A stretch of 64,000 bases of DNA from assembly GCA_903830655.1 (NCBI GenBank), contig CAIKUQ010000005.1, forward strand, positions 61,762 to 125,761, given 5' to 3'. Each line of letters starts with the position of its first letter. Position 1 is the stretch's first letter. Made by a program: the position numbers and the translations under genes. Of this stretch, positions 1 to 10,175 are shown piece after piece. Origin of the DNA: an uncultured Actinomycetes bacterium. GTDB lineage: Bacteria > Actinomycetota > Acidimicrobiia > Acidimicrobiales > RAAP-2. A model generated the notes under the pieces. It searched no databases and was not told where the DNA came from. It saw only the letters and a program-made list of their open reading frames with translations.

Positions 1-959
1 AACACCTGGGTATGCCCGGTATGCACGGGACGTACACGGCGGTGACCGCTATTCAGAAATCAGACCTGCTCATCTCCCTCGGTGCTCGGTTTGATGACCG
101 CGTGACCGGAAAAATTTCAGCCTTCGCCGCAGGGGCGAAAATCATTCATGTTGATATCGATCCGGCCGAGTTCAATAAGGTTAAGCCCGCCACCGTGTCG
201 GTTCGAAGCGATATTGCGACCGCGCTCGAGGCATTCGATGCCGCGAAGGCGATCTCCAAGAATCTTGATCCATGGTGGGAGATGCTTAATGGATGGCGCG
301 AGCAGTACCCACTGGTGTATGCCCCAACTGACGACCCCGCCTTATTGCGACCCCAAGAGATCATTGAAGCGATCGCCGCTTCGGCCAAGCCCGGGACGAT
401 TGTTTCTTCCGGTGTTGGACAACACCAAATGTGGACGAGCCAGTTTTGGAAGTTTGATGAACCTCGAACATGGATTAACTCTGGGGGAGCGGGGACTATG
501 GGGTTTGGCGTGCCGGCCGCCATTGGGGCCAAGGCCGCTCGACCTGACGTTGACGTGTGGTGCATCGATGGTGACGGCTGTTTCCAGATGACCGCGCAGG
601 AGCTTGTTACCGCCACCTCAGAAGGATTTCCCATCAAGGTGGCGATTCTCAACAACGCCTACCTCGGGATGGTTCGTCAGTGGCAAGAGATGTTCTACGA
701 AGAACGTTTCTCCGAAGTCTTCTTAGATGCTGATTTACCCGATTACGTTAAGTGGGCAGAGTCAATGGGAGCCGTAGGACTCCGGGCGCGAACCATTGAA
801 GAGATGCATGACGCGATTCGCCAAGCTAACGAAATTCATGATCGGTCAGTCGTTATTGATTTTCGCACCCCCGCTTCGGAAATGGTATTTCCAATGGTGG
901 CGGCTGGTGCGTCAAATGACGACATCATGGTTCATCCCCTTCAGGAGGTAAAGAACTAG
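1..959 (+). CDS. ilvB: Acetolactate synthase large subunit (C-terminal part; gene cut by window edge)
   Basis: Catalytic subunit of acetohydroxyacid synthase. It uses thiamine diphosphate to condense two pyruvates, or pyruvate plus 2-oxobutyrate, the first shared step of valine, leucine and isoleucine synthesis. The frame is open to the left edge (codons in phase with base 3), so the N-terminal domain is outside the window and nothing suggests a real truncation. Visible are the end of the central domain and the ThDP-binding domain, with the GDG...NN signature (GDG at 570-578, NN at 651-656). ilvN overlaps the stop codon by one base and has an AGGAGG site at 943-948 inside this gene, so the subunits are probably translationally coupled. 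Confidence 0.95.
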   Translation, partial: HLGMPGMHGTYTAVTAIQKSDLLISLGARFDDRVTGKISAFAAGAKIIHVDIDPAEFNKVKPATVSVRSDIATALEAFDAAKAISKNLDPWWEMLNGWREQYPLVYAPTDDPALLRPQEIIEAIAASAKPGTIVSSGVGQHQMWTSQFWKFDEPRTWINSGGAGTMGFGVPAAIGAKAARPDVDVWCIDGDGCFQMTAQELVTATSEGFPIKVAILNNAYLGMVRQWQEMFYEERFSEVFLDADLPDYVKWAESMGAVGLRARTIEEMHDAIRQANEIHDRSVVIDFRTPASEMVFPMVAAGASNDDIMVHPLQEVKN

Positions 960-1498
960 TGGCTCCCGAACCATTCTTGGGTGATGTTGATCGCTCTCCG
1001 GTCACACACCACATTCTTTCGGTTCTCGTAGAGAACAAGGCTGGTGTTCTGGCGCGCATCGCCGGGCTCTTTGCTCGTAGAGGATTTAACATCTATTCTT
1101 TGGCAGTCGCCCCATCCGAAGGGCAGGCCCGCTTTTCGCGTGTGACTATCGTGGTGGACGCCGAATCGGCGCCAATAGAACAGATCGTTGGTCAACTCAA
1201 CAAGCTCATCAACGTAGTGGCCATAACCGATCTCGCCCCCAAGGACGCTCTCGAGCGCGAGCTCCTGCTGGCTTCGGTGGTCACCAATAGTGAGAATCGT
1301 GCTCAAATTTTAGGACTAGTCGAATCGTTCAATGCGTCCATCGTGGATGTTGACGCGCGTTCGCTCACTTTGATGTTGGCGGGGACCCCCCGAGCCTGTG
1401 ATGAACTTGAGAAATCCCTTGAAGTTTTCGCCGAAGTTGAATTACACCGAACGGGCCGTGTTGCATTACCTAGACTTACCAAGACCGAAGAGAACTAA
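959..1498 (+). CDS. ilvN: Acetolactate synthase small (regulatory) subunit
   Basis: Regulatory partner of the ilvB product; in this family it activates the catalytic subunit and carries the valine feedback site. 179 residues, the usual length for the short form. An N-terminal ACT domain begins near residue 15, with the typical LSVLVENKAGVLARI stretch and then GFNIYSLAV, followed by a second ACT-like C-terminal half. The GTG start overlaps the last base of the ilvB TAG and follows AGGAGG at a good distance. ilvC follows after 16 bases, giving ilvB-ilvN-ilvC. Confidence 0.95.
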   Translation: MAPEPFLGDVDRSPVTHHILSVLVENKAGVLARIAGLFARRGFNIYSLAVAPSEGQARFSRVTIVVDAESAPIEQIVGQLNKLINVVAITDLAPKDALERELLLASVVTNSENRAQILGLVESFNASIVDVDARSLTLMLAGTPRACDELEKSLEVFAEVELHRTGRVALPRLTKTEEN

Positions 1499-1514
1499 GG
1501 ATTAGAGGAGAACC

Positions 1515-2552
1515 ATGACGACGATGTTCTACAAAGAAGATGCCAAGCCCGAGTTTTTGAAGGACAAGAAGATTGCCATCTTGGGATACGGCTCTCAAGG
1601 ACACGCCCACGCCCTTAATTTGCTCGAGTCGGGCTACGACGTGCGGGTGGGTTTGCGTGAAGGCTCCTCTTCAATCGCCAAGGCCAAAGAGGCTGGACTC
1701 AAAGTCACCAGCATGGCCCAGGCCTGTGAAGAGGCCGACGTCATAATGATGCTCGTTCCCGATACTGACCAGAAGAAGACCTACGACGAAGCGGTCGCCC
1801 CTCACCTGACGGCCGGCAAATGCCTATTGTTCGCACACGGATTCAACATTCGCTTTGGCTTGATCAACCCACCATCTGACGTTGATGTTGCCATGGTCGC
1901 TCCGAAGGGACCCGGTCACTTGGTGCGACGCACCTACAAAGAGGGCGGTGGAGTGCCTGCCCTGATCGCAGTGCACCAGGACGCGACCGGTAACGCGCAC
2001 AATATCGCCTTAGCCTTCGCCGACGGTATTGGCGCCACTCGCGCTGGAGTTCTGGAGACCACCTTCACCGAAGAGACCGAGACCGACCTCTTTGGTGAGC
2101 AGGCGGTGCTCTGCGGTGGTGTTTCGGCACTCGTAAAGGCCGGCTACGAGACCCTGGTCGAAGCGGGCTACCAGCCCGAGAGTGCCTACTTCGAGTGCCT
2201 GCACGAACTGAAGCTCATTGTTGACTTGATGTACGAAGAGGGCATCACCGGTATGCGCTTTAGCGTCTCTGACACCGCCGAATACGGTGACCTCACCCGT
2301 GGTTCACGTGTCATCACTGAATCGGTGAAGCACGAAATGAAGAAGATTTTGGTCGAAATTCAAGATGGCACCTTCGCCAACGAGTGGATCAAGGAAAATG
2401 AAATCGGACGGCCCCGGTACCACGAACTTCGCGAAGCCGGCAAGAAACACCCGGTCGAAGAGATTGGCAAGAAACTGCGCGCGATGATGCCCTTTGTCTC
2501 AGCGGGCAAGCAGAAGGTTTCTGAAGTCTCCGGCGGGGACACCGACAACTAG
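1515..2552 (+). CDS. ilvC: Ketol-acid reductoisomerase (NADP+)
   Basis: Isomerises and reduces acetolactate or acetohydroxybutyrate to the dihydroxy acid, the second step of branched-chain amino acid synthesis. 345 residues, the class I (short) form. The N-terminal Rossmann domain has [13 protein letters not shown] near residue 25; the following LREGSSS loop fits NADPH preference. The C-terminal knotted helical domain carries the metal-binding acidic residues (e.g. [27 protein letters not shown] region). GAGGAG at 1505-1510 sets the ATG. It is the last gene of the ilv operon here; serC follows on the opposite strand only 9 bases away. Confidence 0.97.
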   Translation: MTTMFYKEDAKPEFLKDKKIAILGYGSQGHAHALNLLESGYDVRVGLREGSSSIAKAKEAGLKVTSMAQACEEADVIMMLVPDTDQKKTYDEAVAPHLTAGKCLLFAHGFNIRFGLINPPSDVDVAMVAPKGPGHLVRRTYKEGGGVPALIAVHQDATGNAHNIALAFADGIGATRAGVLETTFTEETETDLFGEQAVLCGGVSALVKAGYETLVEAGYQPESAYFECLHELKLIVDLMYEEGITGMRFSVSDTAEYGDLTRGSRVITESVKHEMKKILVEIQDGTFANEWIKENEIGRPRYHELREAGKKHPVEEIGKKLRAMMPFVSAGKQKVSEVSGGDTDN

Positions 2553-2561
2553 AACTCTTGG

Positions 2562-3716
<1,155 letters not shown>

Positions 3717-3718
3717 TC

Positions 3719-4918
3719 ATGTCGACACGTTTAAGCCACCTTCTAGAGGGTCTATCGCCCAGCGCAACCCTGGCGGTTGACGCGAAGGCCAAAGCCCTCA
3801 AGGCCGCCGGAGAGCCCGTTATTGGGTACGGAGCCGGAGAACCAGACTTTCCTACCCCCGCGCACATCGTCGAAGCGGCCTCGAAAGCGTGTTTCGACGT
3901 GGCCAACCACAAGTACACCCCCACCGCCGGACTGCCGGAATTACGCGAAGCAATCGCCAAGAAGACTCTTCGCGACACGGGACTCTCAATTAAGCCCAGC
4001 CAAGTACTCGTCACTAACGGAGGCAAGCACGCCGTAGCGACCGCCTACATGACTTTGTTGAATCCTGGCGATGAGGTCTTAATTCCGGCACCGTTCTGGA
4101 CCACCTATCCCGAAGCGGTGTACCTCACGGGGGCAAAGCCAGTTGCTGTTCCCACGAGCGAAGCCAATGGGTTCCGCGTCACGGTCGAGGACCTCGAAAA
4201 GTACCGCACCCCGAAGACCAAGTTGCTGACTTTTGTTTCACCATCGAACCCCACTGGTGCGGTGGTTGCTCCCGAAGAGGTGGCGGCAATTGGTCGTTGG
4301 GCCGCGGAGCACGACATCTGGGTACTTGCCGATGAAATCTACGAGCACCTCGTCTACGGTTCGGCCAAGAATGTCTCGATGCCCGTCGTAGCTCCTGAGT
4401 TAGGGGATCGTTGGGTTGTGGTGAATGGTGTGGCGAAAACCTACGCCATGACTGGTTGGCGCGTGGGTTGGATGGTTGGTCCACAAGATGTCATGGACAC
4501 CGCAATTACCTATCAGAGCCAAACCACCTCCAACATTTCAAACATTTCGCAACGCGCCGCCATCGCCGCCCTCGACGGGGACCTCTCGGCCGTGCTGGAG
4601 ATGCGGGAAGCCTTTGACCGTCGTCGCCAAATTATGACTCGAATGCTCAATGAGATTGACGGCATTACCTGTGCCGAGCCCGAGGGAGCGTTCTACTGCT
4701 TCGCTAATGTTCAGGGCCTTTTGGGCCGCCCGATCTCCGGTCGCGTTTCGGAGACTTCTGCGGAACTCTCCTCCTATCTCCTTGAAGCCGTCAAGATTGC
4801 GGTGGTGCCGGGGGAGGCCTTCGGTGCTCCGGGTTTTGTCCGTTTGAGTTATGCACTTAATGATGGAGAGCTCGTCGAGGGTCTCGAGCGTGTCGCGCAA
4901 TTCGTCGCCCAGGGTTAA
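3719..4918 (+). CDS. Class I aminotransferase, aspartate aminotransferase type
   Basis: PLP-dependent fold-type I aminotransferase that most resembles bacterial aspartate aminotransferases of the Ib subgroup; it would interconvert aspartate/oxaloacetate and glutamate/2-oxoglutarate. 399 residues, a normal length. Visible are [13 protein letters not shown] near the N-terminus, [19 protein letters not shown] (Asp and Tyr contacting PLP), the PLP lysine in [13 protein letters not shown], and the substrate-carboxylate Arg in FVRLSYA near the C-terminus. GGGAG at 3708-3712 precedes the ATG. The substrate is inferred from family resemblance; another amino donor is possible. It lies between serC and serA. 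Confidence 0.88.
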   Translation: MSTRLSHLLEGLSPSATLAVDAKAKALKAAGEPVIGYGAGEPDFPTPAHIVEAASKACFDVANHKYTPTAGLPELREAIAKKTLRDTGLSIKPSQVLVTNGGKHAVATAYMTLLNPGDEVLIPAPFWTTYPEAVYLTGAKPVAVPTSEANGFRVTVEDLEKYRTPKTKLLTFVSPSNPTGAVVAPEEVAAIGRWAAEHDIWVLADEIYEHLVYGSAKNVSMPVVAPELGDRWVVVNGVAKTYAMTGWRVGWMVGPQDVMDTAITYQSQTTSNISNISQRAAIAALDGDLSAVLEMREAFDRRRQIMTRMLNEIDGITCAEPEGAFYCFANVQGLLGRPISGRVSETSAELSSYLLEAVKIAVVPGEAFGAPGFVRLSYALNDGELVEGLERVAQFVAQG

Positions 4919-4934
4919 GCACGAAGTTTTTCCC

Positions 4935-4953
4935 TTAGGCTGGGGGTACCCCC
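4935..4953 (+). promoter_or_regulatory. serA promoter box with palindrome at the likely transcript start
   Basis: TAGGCT at 4935-4940 fits the -10 box found before several genes here. It is followed at once by the perfect 12-base palindrome GGGGGTACCCCC (4942-4953), then AAAGG and the serA GTG. The palindrome would lie at the 5' end of the serA message or form an operator. Function is inferred. Confidence 0.4.
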
Positions 4954-4968
4954 AACGAAAGGCAGTAC

Positions 4969-6543
4969 GTGGCACGCGTTCTGGTTACCGAAGAAATCGC
5001 CAACTCAGGACTTGACGAGTTGCGTCAAGCCGGTCACGAAGTTGACATCCGACTGGGGCTGTCACCCGATGAACTCCTCGAGGCTGTCGTTGGTGCCCAG
5101 GCACTTATTATTCGCTCCTCCACTCAGGTAAACGCCGCAACACTCGAGGCGGGTAAAGATTTACTCGTGGTGGGTCGAGCCGGAATTGGCCTCGACAATG
5201 TCGATGTCAATCGCGCCACTGAACTTGGCGTCATGGTGGTTAACGCACCAGTTTCTAATATTCTCTCAGCCGCTGAACAGACCATGGCCCTGCTGTTAAG
5301 CCAGGCTCGCAATATTCCTCAAGCTCACTCGGCTCTCAAGCAGGGGAAGTGGGAGCGCTCGAAGTGGGAGGGCGTGGAACTCCACGGCAAGACCCTGGGC
5401 GTGATTGGCCTTGGCAAGATTGGCGCCTTGGTTGCTACCCGTGCGGCTGCTTTTGGTATGCGACTGGTCGGCTTCGATCCATTTATCTCCGAGGAGCGTG
5501 CGCGCACTATGGGCGTCCAGCTCATGACCTTGGACGAATTGCTAGGCGAGAGTGACTTCATTACCATTCACCTGCCGAAGAACAAAGAAACTACCAATCT
5601 CTTGAACGCTGAGTCACTAAAGAAGACCAAACCTGGCGTTCGTATCATCAACGTGGCTCGAGGCGGAATTGTCAATGAAGCCGATCTAGCCGCGGCCATT
5701 ACGTCAGGACATGTTCAAGGAGCCGCCCTTGACGTTTTTGAGAAAGAGCCGACCACCGAATCGCCACTCTTTGAGCTTCCCTCTGTCGTGGTCGTTCCCC
5801 ACTTAGGGGCCTCAACCATTGAAGCCCAAGACAAGGCCGGAATTACCATCGCCGAACAGGTGCAGTTAGCGCTCGCTGGGGACTTTGTTCCCTTCGCGGT
5901 CAATGTTTCCGCTGGTGAAGTTTCCAACACCGTCCGTCCCTTCATGGGCCTCGCGGAGGTACTGGGTCGATTTCTCGGAGGGCTGCTCGATGGCGAACCG
6001 GCCGACATGGAGATCTTCTACCAAGGCGAACTCGCTGGAGTATCAAACAAAATCTTGACTCTTTCCGCTCTCAAGGGACTCTTTGCGGCGACTGGTCACG
6101 AGGGCGTCTCGTTCGTGAACGCACCCCAGTTGGCCCAAGAGCACGGTGTGTCAGTGAGTGAGGTTGCGAGTCCCGATAGCCCAGAATTTGTAAACGTAAT
6201 TACGGTCAAGTCGGGTGAGCATGCGGTAGCTGGAACATTGTTGACCTTGGGTACAAGGGTTGAAATGCGTATCGTGTCTATTGATGGCCACAGTGTTGAA
6301 ATTACCCCCACCACCCACATGCTGGTGGTGCGAAACAATGACAAGCCGGGCATGATTGGCCGTGTGGGAACCGTCTTGGGAGAATCGGGAATCTCCATTG
6401 ACCAGATGTCAGTGGCACCGAATCCGCACGCGAAGACAGCCCTGATGGTTCTTTCAACTCCGAGCGCGACTCCACAGTCGGTGGTTGATGTCCTCAACTC
6501 CTCCGAGGGACTCTTCGGTATTCACCTCATCACCCTGAAGTAA
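4969..6543 (+). CDS. serA: D-3-phosphoglycerate dehydrogenase, long form
   Basis: Oxidises 3-phosphoglycerate to 3-phosphohydroxypyruvate with NAD+, the entry step of serine synthesis. 524 residues, the long type known from actinobacteria: a substrate/NAD-binding catalytic core (GLGKIGALVA Rossmann loop near residue 148, catalytic Arg in NVARGGIVNE, His in VVPHLGAST), then an intervening ASB domain (about 320-440) and a C-terminal ACT domain starting near MLVVRNNDKPGMIG, where serine feedback acts in this family. The start is GTG, with AAAGG a few bases upstream. The GGGGGTACCCCC palindrome precedes it. Confidence 0.95.
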   Translation: MARVLVTEEIANSGLDELRQAGHEVDIRLGLSPDELLEAVVGAQALIIRSSTQVNAATLEAGKDLLVVGRAGIGLDNVDVNRATELGVMVVNAPVSNILSAAEQTMALLLSQARNIPQAHSALKQGKWERSKWEGVELHGKTLGVIGLGKIGALVATRAAAFGMRLVGFDPFISEERARTMGVQLMTLDELLGESDFITIHLPKNKETTNLLNAESLKKTKPGVRIINVARGGIVNEADLAAAITSGHVQGAALDVFEKEPTTESPLFELPSVVVVPHLGASTIEAQDKAGITIAEQVQLALAGDFVPFAVNVSAGEVSNTVRPFMGLAEVLGRFLGGLLDGEPADMEIFYQGELAGVSNKILTLSALKGLFAATGHEGVSFVNAPQLAQEHGVSVSEVASPDSPEFVNVITVKSGEHAVAGTLLTLGTRVEMRIVSIDGHSVEITPTTHMLVVRNNDKPGMIGRVGTVLGESGISIDQMSVAPNPHAKTALMVLSTPSATPQSVVDVLNSSEGLFGIHLITLK

Positions 6544-6557
6544 AGCGGACAGGAAGA

Positions 6558-7559
6558 TCAGTCCTCTGGGTCGAAGGGCACGATTGGGGCGATAGCGTCC
6601 AAGCGAGCCATGACAACGTCAGTCAGAAGTGGCAGAACGTCGAGAGCCTTCATATTCTCGTGAACCTGCTCAACGTTTGACGCGCCAGTGATCACCGTTG
6701 AAACGTGCTCGTTCTTTACGCACCAAGCCAACGAGAGAGCGGCGAGAGAGACTCCGAGCTCGTCACTGATCTTCTTGAGTTCAGCAACTTTGGTGTTCGT
6801 CTTGGGGTTAGTCAGAATATCCTTTAGCCACTCGTAACCTGGCAGTGAAGCGCGTGATCCCGCGGGTACTCCGTTGAGGTACTTGCCCGTCAAGAGCCCT
6901 GAGGCCAATGGTGACCAGATGGTAGTGCCAAGACCAATATCTTCGTAGAGGCGAGCGTATTCCACCTCAAAGCGCTGACGGTGCAACAGGTTGTACTGCG
7001 GCTGTTCCATAACCGGCTTGTGGAGGTGGTGCTTGTCGGCGATGGCCCAGGCGGCGCGAATTTCGTCGGCACTCCACTCACTGGTTCCCCAGTACAGTGC
7101 CTGGCCGCGAGTAATCATGTCACTCATGGCCCAAACGGTCTCCTCGATTGGAGTGTTCTTGTCGGGGCGGTGACAAAACACGAGGTCCACGAAGTCAAGT
7201 CCCAAACGCTCGAGCGATCCCTCGATGCCTTGAGTGAGGTACTTGCGGTTCAGGGTGTTTTTCATGTTGGGCACGTTGTGGATGCCCCAGTACAACTTGG
7301 TGGAGATTACGTACTCGTGACGGGCCCAGCCGAGCTCTTTAATAGCGGCGCCCATAACGGATTCACTGCGTCCCGCTTCGTATCCCTCGGCGTTGTCAAA
7401 AAAGTTGACGCCGGCTTGCTTGGCGGCGTCCATTGATTCAGCGGCGAGTTTGACCGACTCGAGCTGTCCTTGCTTTGCGAAGGTCACCCATGAACCAAAT
7501 GAGAGCACGCTCACCTGCAGGCCTGAACGGCCCAGTCGTCGGTAGATCATCTCGGCCAT
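6558..7559 (-). CDS. Aldo/keto reductase (voltage-gated K+ channel beta-subunit-like subgroup)
   Basis: NADPH-dependent (beta/alpha)8-barrel oxidoreductase of unknown substrate. 333 residues. It resembles the Kv-beta-like bacterial AKRs: [18 protein letters not shown] at the N-terminus, the catalytic tetrad visible as Asp and Tyr in [14 protein letters not shown], Lys in STKLYWG and His in FCHRPD. The C-terminal NADPH site [10 protein letters not shown] is present. AAGGAG overlaps the stop codon of the small membrane protein gene at 7569-7745, so the two are likely one transcript. The 3' end faces serA with 14 bases between. Confidence 0.9.
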   Translation of the reverse strand: MAEMIYRRLGRSGLQVSVLSFGSWVTFAKQGQLESVKLAAESMDAAKQAGVNFFDNAEGYEAGRSESVMGAAIKELGWARHEYVISTKLYWGIHNVPNMKNTLNRKYLTQGIEGSLERLGLDFVDLVFCHRPDKNTPIEETVWAMSDMITRGQALYWGTSEWSADEIRAAWAIADKHHLHKPVMEQPQYNLLHRQRFEVEYARLYEDIGLGTTIWSPLASGLLTGKYLNGVPAGSRASLPGYEWLKDILTNPKTNTKVAELKKISDELGVSLAALSLAWCVKNEHVSTVITGASNVEQVHENMKALDVLPLLTDVVMARLDAIAPIVPFDPED

Positions 7560-7568
7560 GTTGACTCC

Positions 7569-7745
7569 TTATGAGTTTTCTCGGACGGGCACCGTTGGCC
7601 ACGTCTGATAGGAAAAAATACGAGGGCGGCGAGACTGCTTGAAAATTATTGCGTAAAGGCCTAGGAAGAAGCCACCCACTACGAGGACCAGAATTTTCAA
7701 CACGATCTTAACGATTCCCACATCCGTCAGGTTAGCGGTTATCAC
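7569..7745 (-). CDS. Small single-span membrane protein (58 residues), unknown
   Basis: A short frame read on the minus strand: GTG start at 7745, TAA stop at 7569-7571. The product has a charged/polar start, one strong hydrophobic segment (about residues 10-35, with IVKIVLKILVLVVGGFFLGL inside it), then a basic stretch KQSRRPR and a polar tail, as expected for a single-pass protein with a cytoplasmic C-terminus. Its stop is 9 bases before the aldo/keto reductase start, and the reductase's AAGGAG overlaps the stop, which supports a real, coupled gene. No strong ribosome site was seen before the GTG, so the exact start is uncertain. No family recognised. Confidence 0.5.
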   Translation of the reverse strand: MITANLTDVGIVKIVLKILVLVVGGFFLGLYAIIFKQSRRPRIFSYQTWPTVPVRENS

Positions 7746-7784
7746 TGTAGACAGGCTCAGTGCTGTGGGACTAAGGTGATGAGC

Positions 7785-7817
7785 ATGATGACGCTCGCCT
7801 TGCTACTAGTTCACTAG
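7785..7817 (+). CDS. leuL: leuA leader peptide (leucine attenuator)
   Basis: A 10-codon frame reading MMTLALLLVH then TAG. Four of ten residues are Leu (CTC, TTG, CTA, CTA), two of them adjacent CTA codons that are likely rare here. AAGGTG at 7773-7778 precedes it. An ATG at 7779 could add two residues. It lies 20 bases before a strong terminator hairpin and 70 bases before leuA, the standard arrangement for leucine-sensing attenuation by ribosome stalling. Confidence 0.75.
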   Translation: MMTLALLLVH

Positions 7818-7837
7818 GGCCGGGCACCGAAACGTCC

Positions 7838-7868
7838 GACCCCCGCACCAGCGGGGGTCTTTTTGTTT
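7838..7868 (+). terminator. Intrinsic terminator of the leuA attenuator
   Basis: Perfect 9-base stem GACCCCCGC (7838-7846) / GCGGGGGTC (7851-7859) with an ACCA loop, followed by TTTTTGTTT. It sits between the Leu-rich leader peptide and leuA, so it should stop transcription when leucine is plentiful. The G-rich stretch 7817-7825, just after the leader stop, could pair with the C-rich 5' arm as an antiterminator (inferred). Confidence 0.85.
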
Positions 7869-7887
7869 ATTGAGGAGATGTAGGAAA

Positions 7888-9567
7888 ATGCGAAAGAAGC
7901 ACCAGCAACCAAGTGCGATGCCCTTTTCGAAGTATCGAGCTACGGTTCCCGTTGATCTGAAAGATCGCACCTGGCCGGACAATCGCCTGACGCACGCTCC
8001 TCGCTGGTGCTCAGTTGACCTGCGTGACGGCAATCAAGCCTTGGTGGACCCGATGGACCTGGACCGCAAGAATGTCATGTTCCAGCACCTGGTATCTATG
8101 GGTTTTAAAGAGATTGAGGTTGGATTTCCGTCCGCCTCACAACCAGATTTTGATTTCGTTCGCCACATCATCGAAAACAACCTGATTCCTCAGGATGTAA
8201 CCATTCAAGTACTCACACAGTGTCGCCCCGATTTGATTAAGCGAACTTACGAGTCGCTGCATGGGGTACACCGTGCCATTGTTCACTTCTATAACTCCAC
8301 ATCGACCCTGCAACGTCGTGTGGTGTTCGGTTTAGATAAAGAGGGAATCACCAAAATTGCCACTGACGCGGCGGCGCTTTGTTTGACCCTCGAAGAAACA
8401 TCGCCCGAAACTGATTTCTACTACGAGTATTCACCCGAGAGTTACACCGGGACCGAACTCGACTACGCCCTCGAGGTGTGTAACGCGGTGATGAGTGTGA
8501 TTAAACCCACTCACGAACGTCCCATGATTTTGAATCTCCCGGCCACCGTTGAGATGTACACCCCAAATCTCTACGCCGACTCGATTGAGTATTTCTTGCG
8601 TCACGTTGACAACCGTGAGGCGGTAATTCTCTCGCTGCACCCACACAATGACCGCGGAACCGGTGTGGCCGCCGCTGAACTCGGAGTCTTGGCCGGAGCC
8701 GACCGCGTGGAGGGAACACTCTTTGGCAATGGCGAGCGCACCGGCAATGTCGATGTGGTCAACTTGGCCCTGAACTTATTTAGTCAAGGTATCGACCCTG
8801 AACTAGATATCTCAGATATTGACAAGGCCAAGCACATAACCGAATACGCAAATCGTCTGCCTATTCACATGCGCCACCCCTACGTGGGTGAACTTGTCTA
8901 CACCGCCTTTTCCGGTTCGCACCAAGACGCGATCAAGAAAGGCATGGCGGTCATGGGCGATGAGTATGAGGTGTGGGAGGTTCCCTACCTCCCGATTGAC
9001 CCCAAGCACACTGGCCGCACCTACGAGGCAATTATCCGGGTGAATTCCCAATCGGGCAAGGCTGGTCCGGCCTTTGTTCTTCAGTCCGAACACGGGCTTG
9101 ACATGCCTCGAGCGATGCAGGTCGAATTTCAACGGGCCGTTCAAGAGCGCACGGAACGTACCGGCACTGAAATTTCATCAGCTGAAATCTGGGATGTCTT
9201 CACTACTACCTACACCCCAACTAATCCCACAATTCAATTGTTGTCCAGCGAGGTGGTAGCGGACAAGAACCACACCCGCATCACCGCCCAACTCGTTGTT
9301 GATGGCGAACAAACCTCGGTACAGGGTGAGGGAAATGGCCCCATTGACGCGATGATGGACGCCCTGCGACGCGAGCTAAACGTGAACTTTACGGTGCGCG
9401 ATTATCACGAGCACGCACTTACCTCGGGGTCCTCAGCTTCGGCCGTGGCCTACGTTGAGGCCGAGGGCGAAGACAACTCGCTGTGGTGGGGCGTTGGACT
9501 TAGCTCCTCAATTCTCGATGCGTCGCTCGAAGCGGTCGTCTCGGCGGCCAATCGGCGACGAAATTAG
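7888..9567 (+). CDS. leuA: 2-isopropylmalate synthase, long form
   Basis: Condenses acetyl-CoA with 2-oxoisovalerate, the committed step of leucine synthesis. About 559 residues, the long actinobacterial type with a C-terminal allosteric (leucine-binding) domain after residue 430. The TIM-barrel catalytic part has SVDLRDGNQAL (Asp metal ligand), HPHNDRGTG (metal-binding His pair region) and GNGERTGNVD. The ATG at 7888 is chosen because TGAGGAG at 7871-7877 precedes it; a TTG at 7870 or an ATG at 7918 are alternatives. Expression is probably controlled by the leader peptide and terminator directly upstream. It ends 5 bases from the convergent leuD. Confidence 0.95.
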   Translation: MRKKHQQPSAMPFSKYRATVPVDLKDRTWPDNRLTHAPRWCSVDLRDGNQALVDPMDLDRKNVMFQHLVSMGFKEIEVGFPSASQPDFDFVRHIIENNLIPQDVTIQVLTQCRPDLIKRTYESLHGVHRAIVHFYNSTSTLQRRVVFGLDKEGITKIATDAAALCLTLEETSPETDFYYEYSPESYTGTELDYALEVCNAVMSVIKPTHERPMILNLPATVEMYTPNLYADSIEYFLRHVDNREAVILSLHPHNDRGTGVAAAELGVLAGADRVEGTLFGNGERTGNVDVVNLALNLFSQGIDPELDISDIDKAKHITEYANRLPIHMRHPYVGELVYTAFSGSHQDAIKKGMAVMGDEYEVWEVPYLPIDPKHTGRTYEAIIRVNSQSGKAGPAFVLQSEHGLDMPRAMQVEFQRAVQERTERTGTEISSAEIWDVFTTTYTPTNPTIQLLSSEVVADKNHTRITAQLVVDGEQTSVQGEGNGPIDAMMDALRRELNVNFTVRDYHEHALTSGSSASAVAYVEAEGEDNSLWWGVGLSSSILDASLEAVVSAANRRRN

Positions 9568-9572
9568 GGCGG

Positions 9573-10175
9573 CTAGTCGCGCAGCGTGGCAGTGAGTGCG
9601 TGCGAAGCGTGCGTGCGCTCGTAGGCGTCAATTGAGTCGGACTGGCGCAGGGTCAGGCCAATGTCATCCCAACCCTGGAGAAGTCGTTCCTGGGTCATCG
9701 AGTCCATCGCGAAGGGCTGAGACCAGTCGAACTCGGGCACTTCTACGGTGAGATGGCGCACATCAACGAGCACTGGAGTCTGGGGGGACTGCTCGATGAT
9801 GCCTTGTAGTTGCTCGACGAGTTCAGCTGAGAGTTGAACAATAACTAGGCCTTGCTTCGAAGAGTTGTTGCGGAAGATGTCTCCGAATGCTGAAGAGATG
9901 ATGGCCCCAAAGCCATAATCCATCAGTGCCCAAACGGCGTGCTCGCGCGATGATCCGGTGCCAAAACGTGGACCCGCCACCAAGATAGATGCACCTTGGT
10001 GCTGGGGCTGGTTTAAGACGAATGCGGCATCTTCGCGCCACTCGCTAAAGAGTCCGAGTCCAAAACCAGTGCGCTCGACTCGCTTCAGCCACTCGGAAGG
10101 GATGATTTGGTCGGTGTCCACGTCAGAGCGACGCAGAGCAACAGCCTTGCCCTCGACGAGTGAAACGGGCTTCAT
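9573..10175 (-). CDS. leuD: 3-isopropylmalate dehydratase small subunit
   Basis: Swivel-domain subunit of isopropylmalate isomerase; with LeuC it converts 2- to 3-isopropylmalate. 200 residues. Visible are [15 protein letters not shown] near the N-terminus and the substrate-binding [13 protein letters not shown] with [14 protein letters not shown] further on, all typical. It overlaps leuC by four bases (ATGA type), so the two subunits are made together. Order of the unit is greA-leuC-leuD. Confidence 0.96.
   Translation of the reverse strand: MKPVSLVEGKAVALRRSDVDTDQIIPSEWLKRVERTGFGLGLFSEWREDAAFVLNQPQHQGASILVAGPRFGTGSSREHAVWALMDYGFGAIISSAFGDIFRNNSSKQGLVIVQLSAELVEQLQGIIEQSPQTPVLVDVRHLTVEVPEFDWSQPFAMDSMTQERLLQGWDDIGLTLRQSDSIDAYERTHASHALTATLRD

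Noticed and set aside
146..655. Long minus-strand frame opposite ilvB
   Set aside because: Product resembles nothing and it is fully antisense to a clear ThDP-enzyme domain; a compositional shadow.
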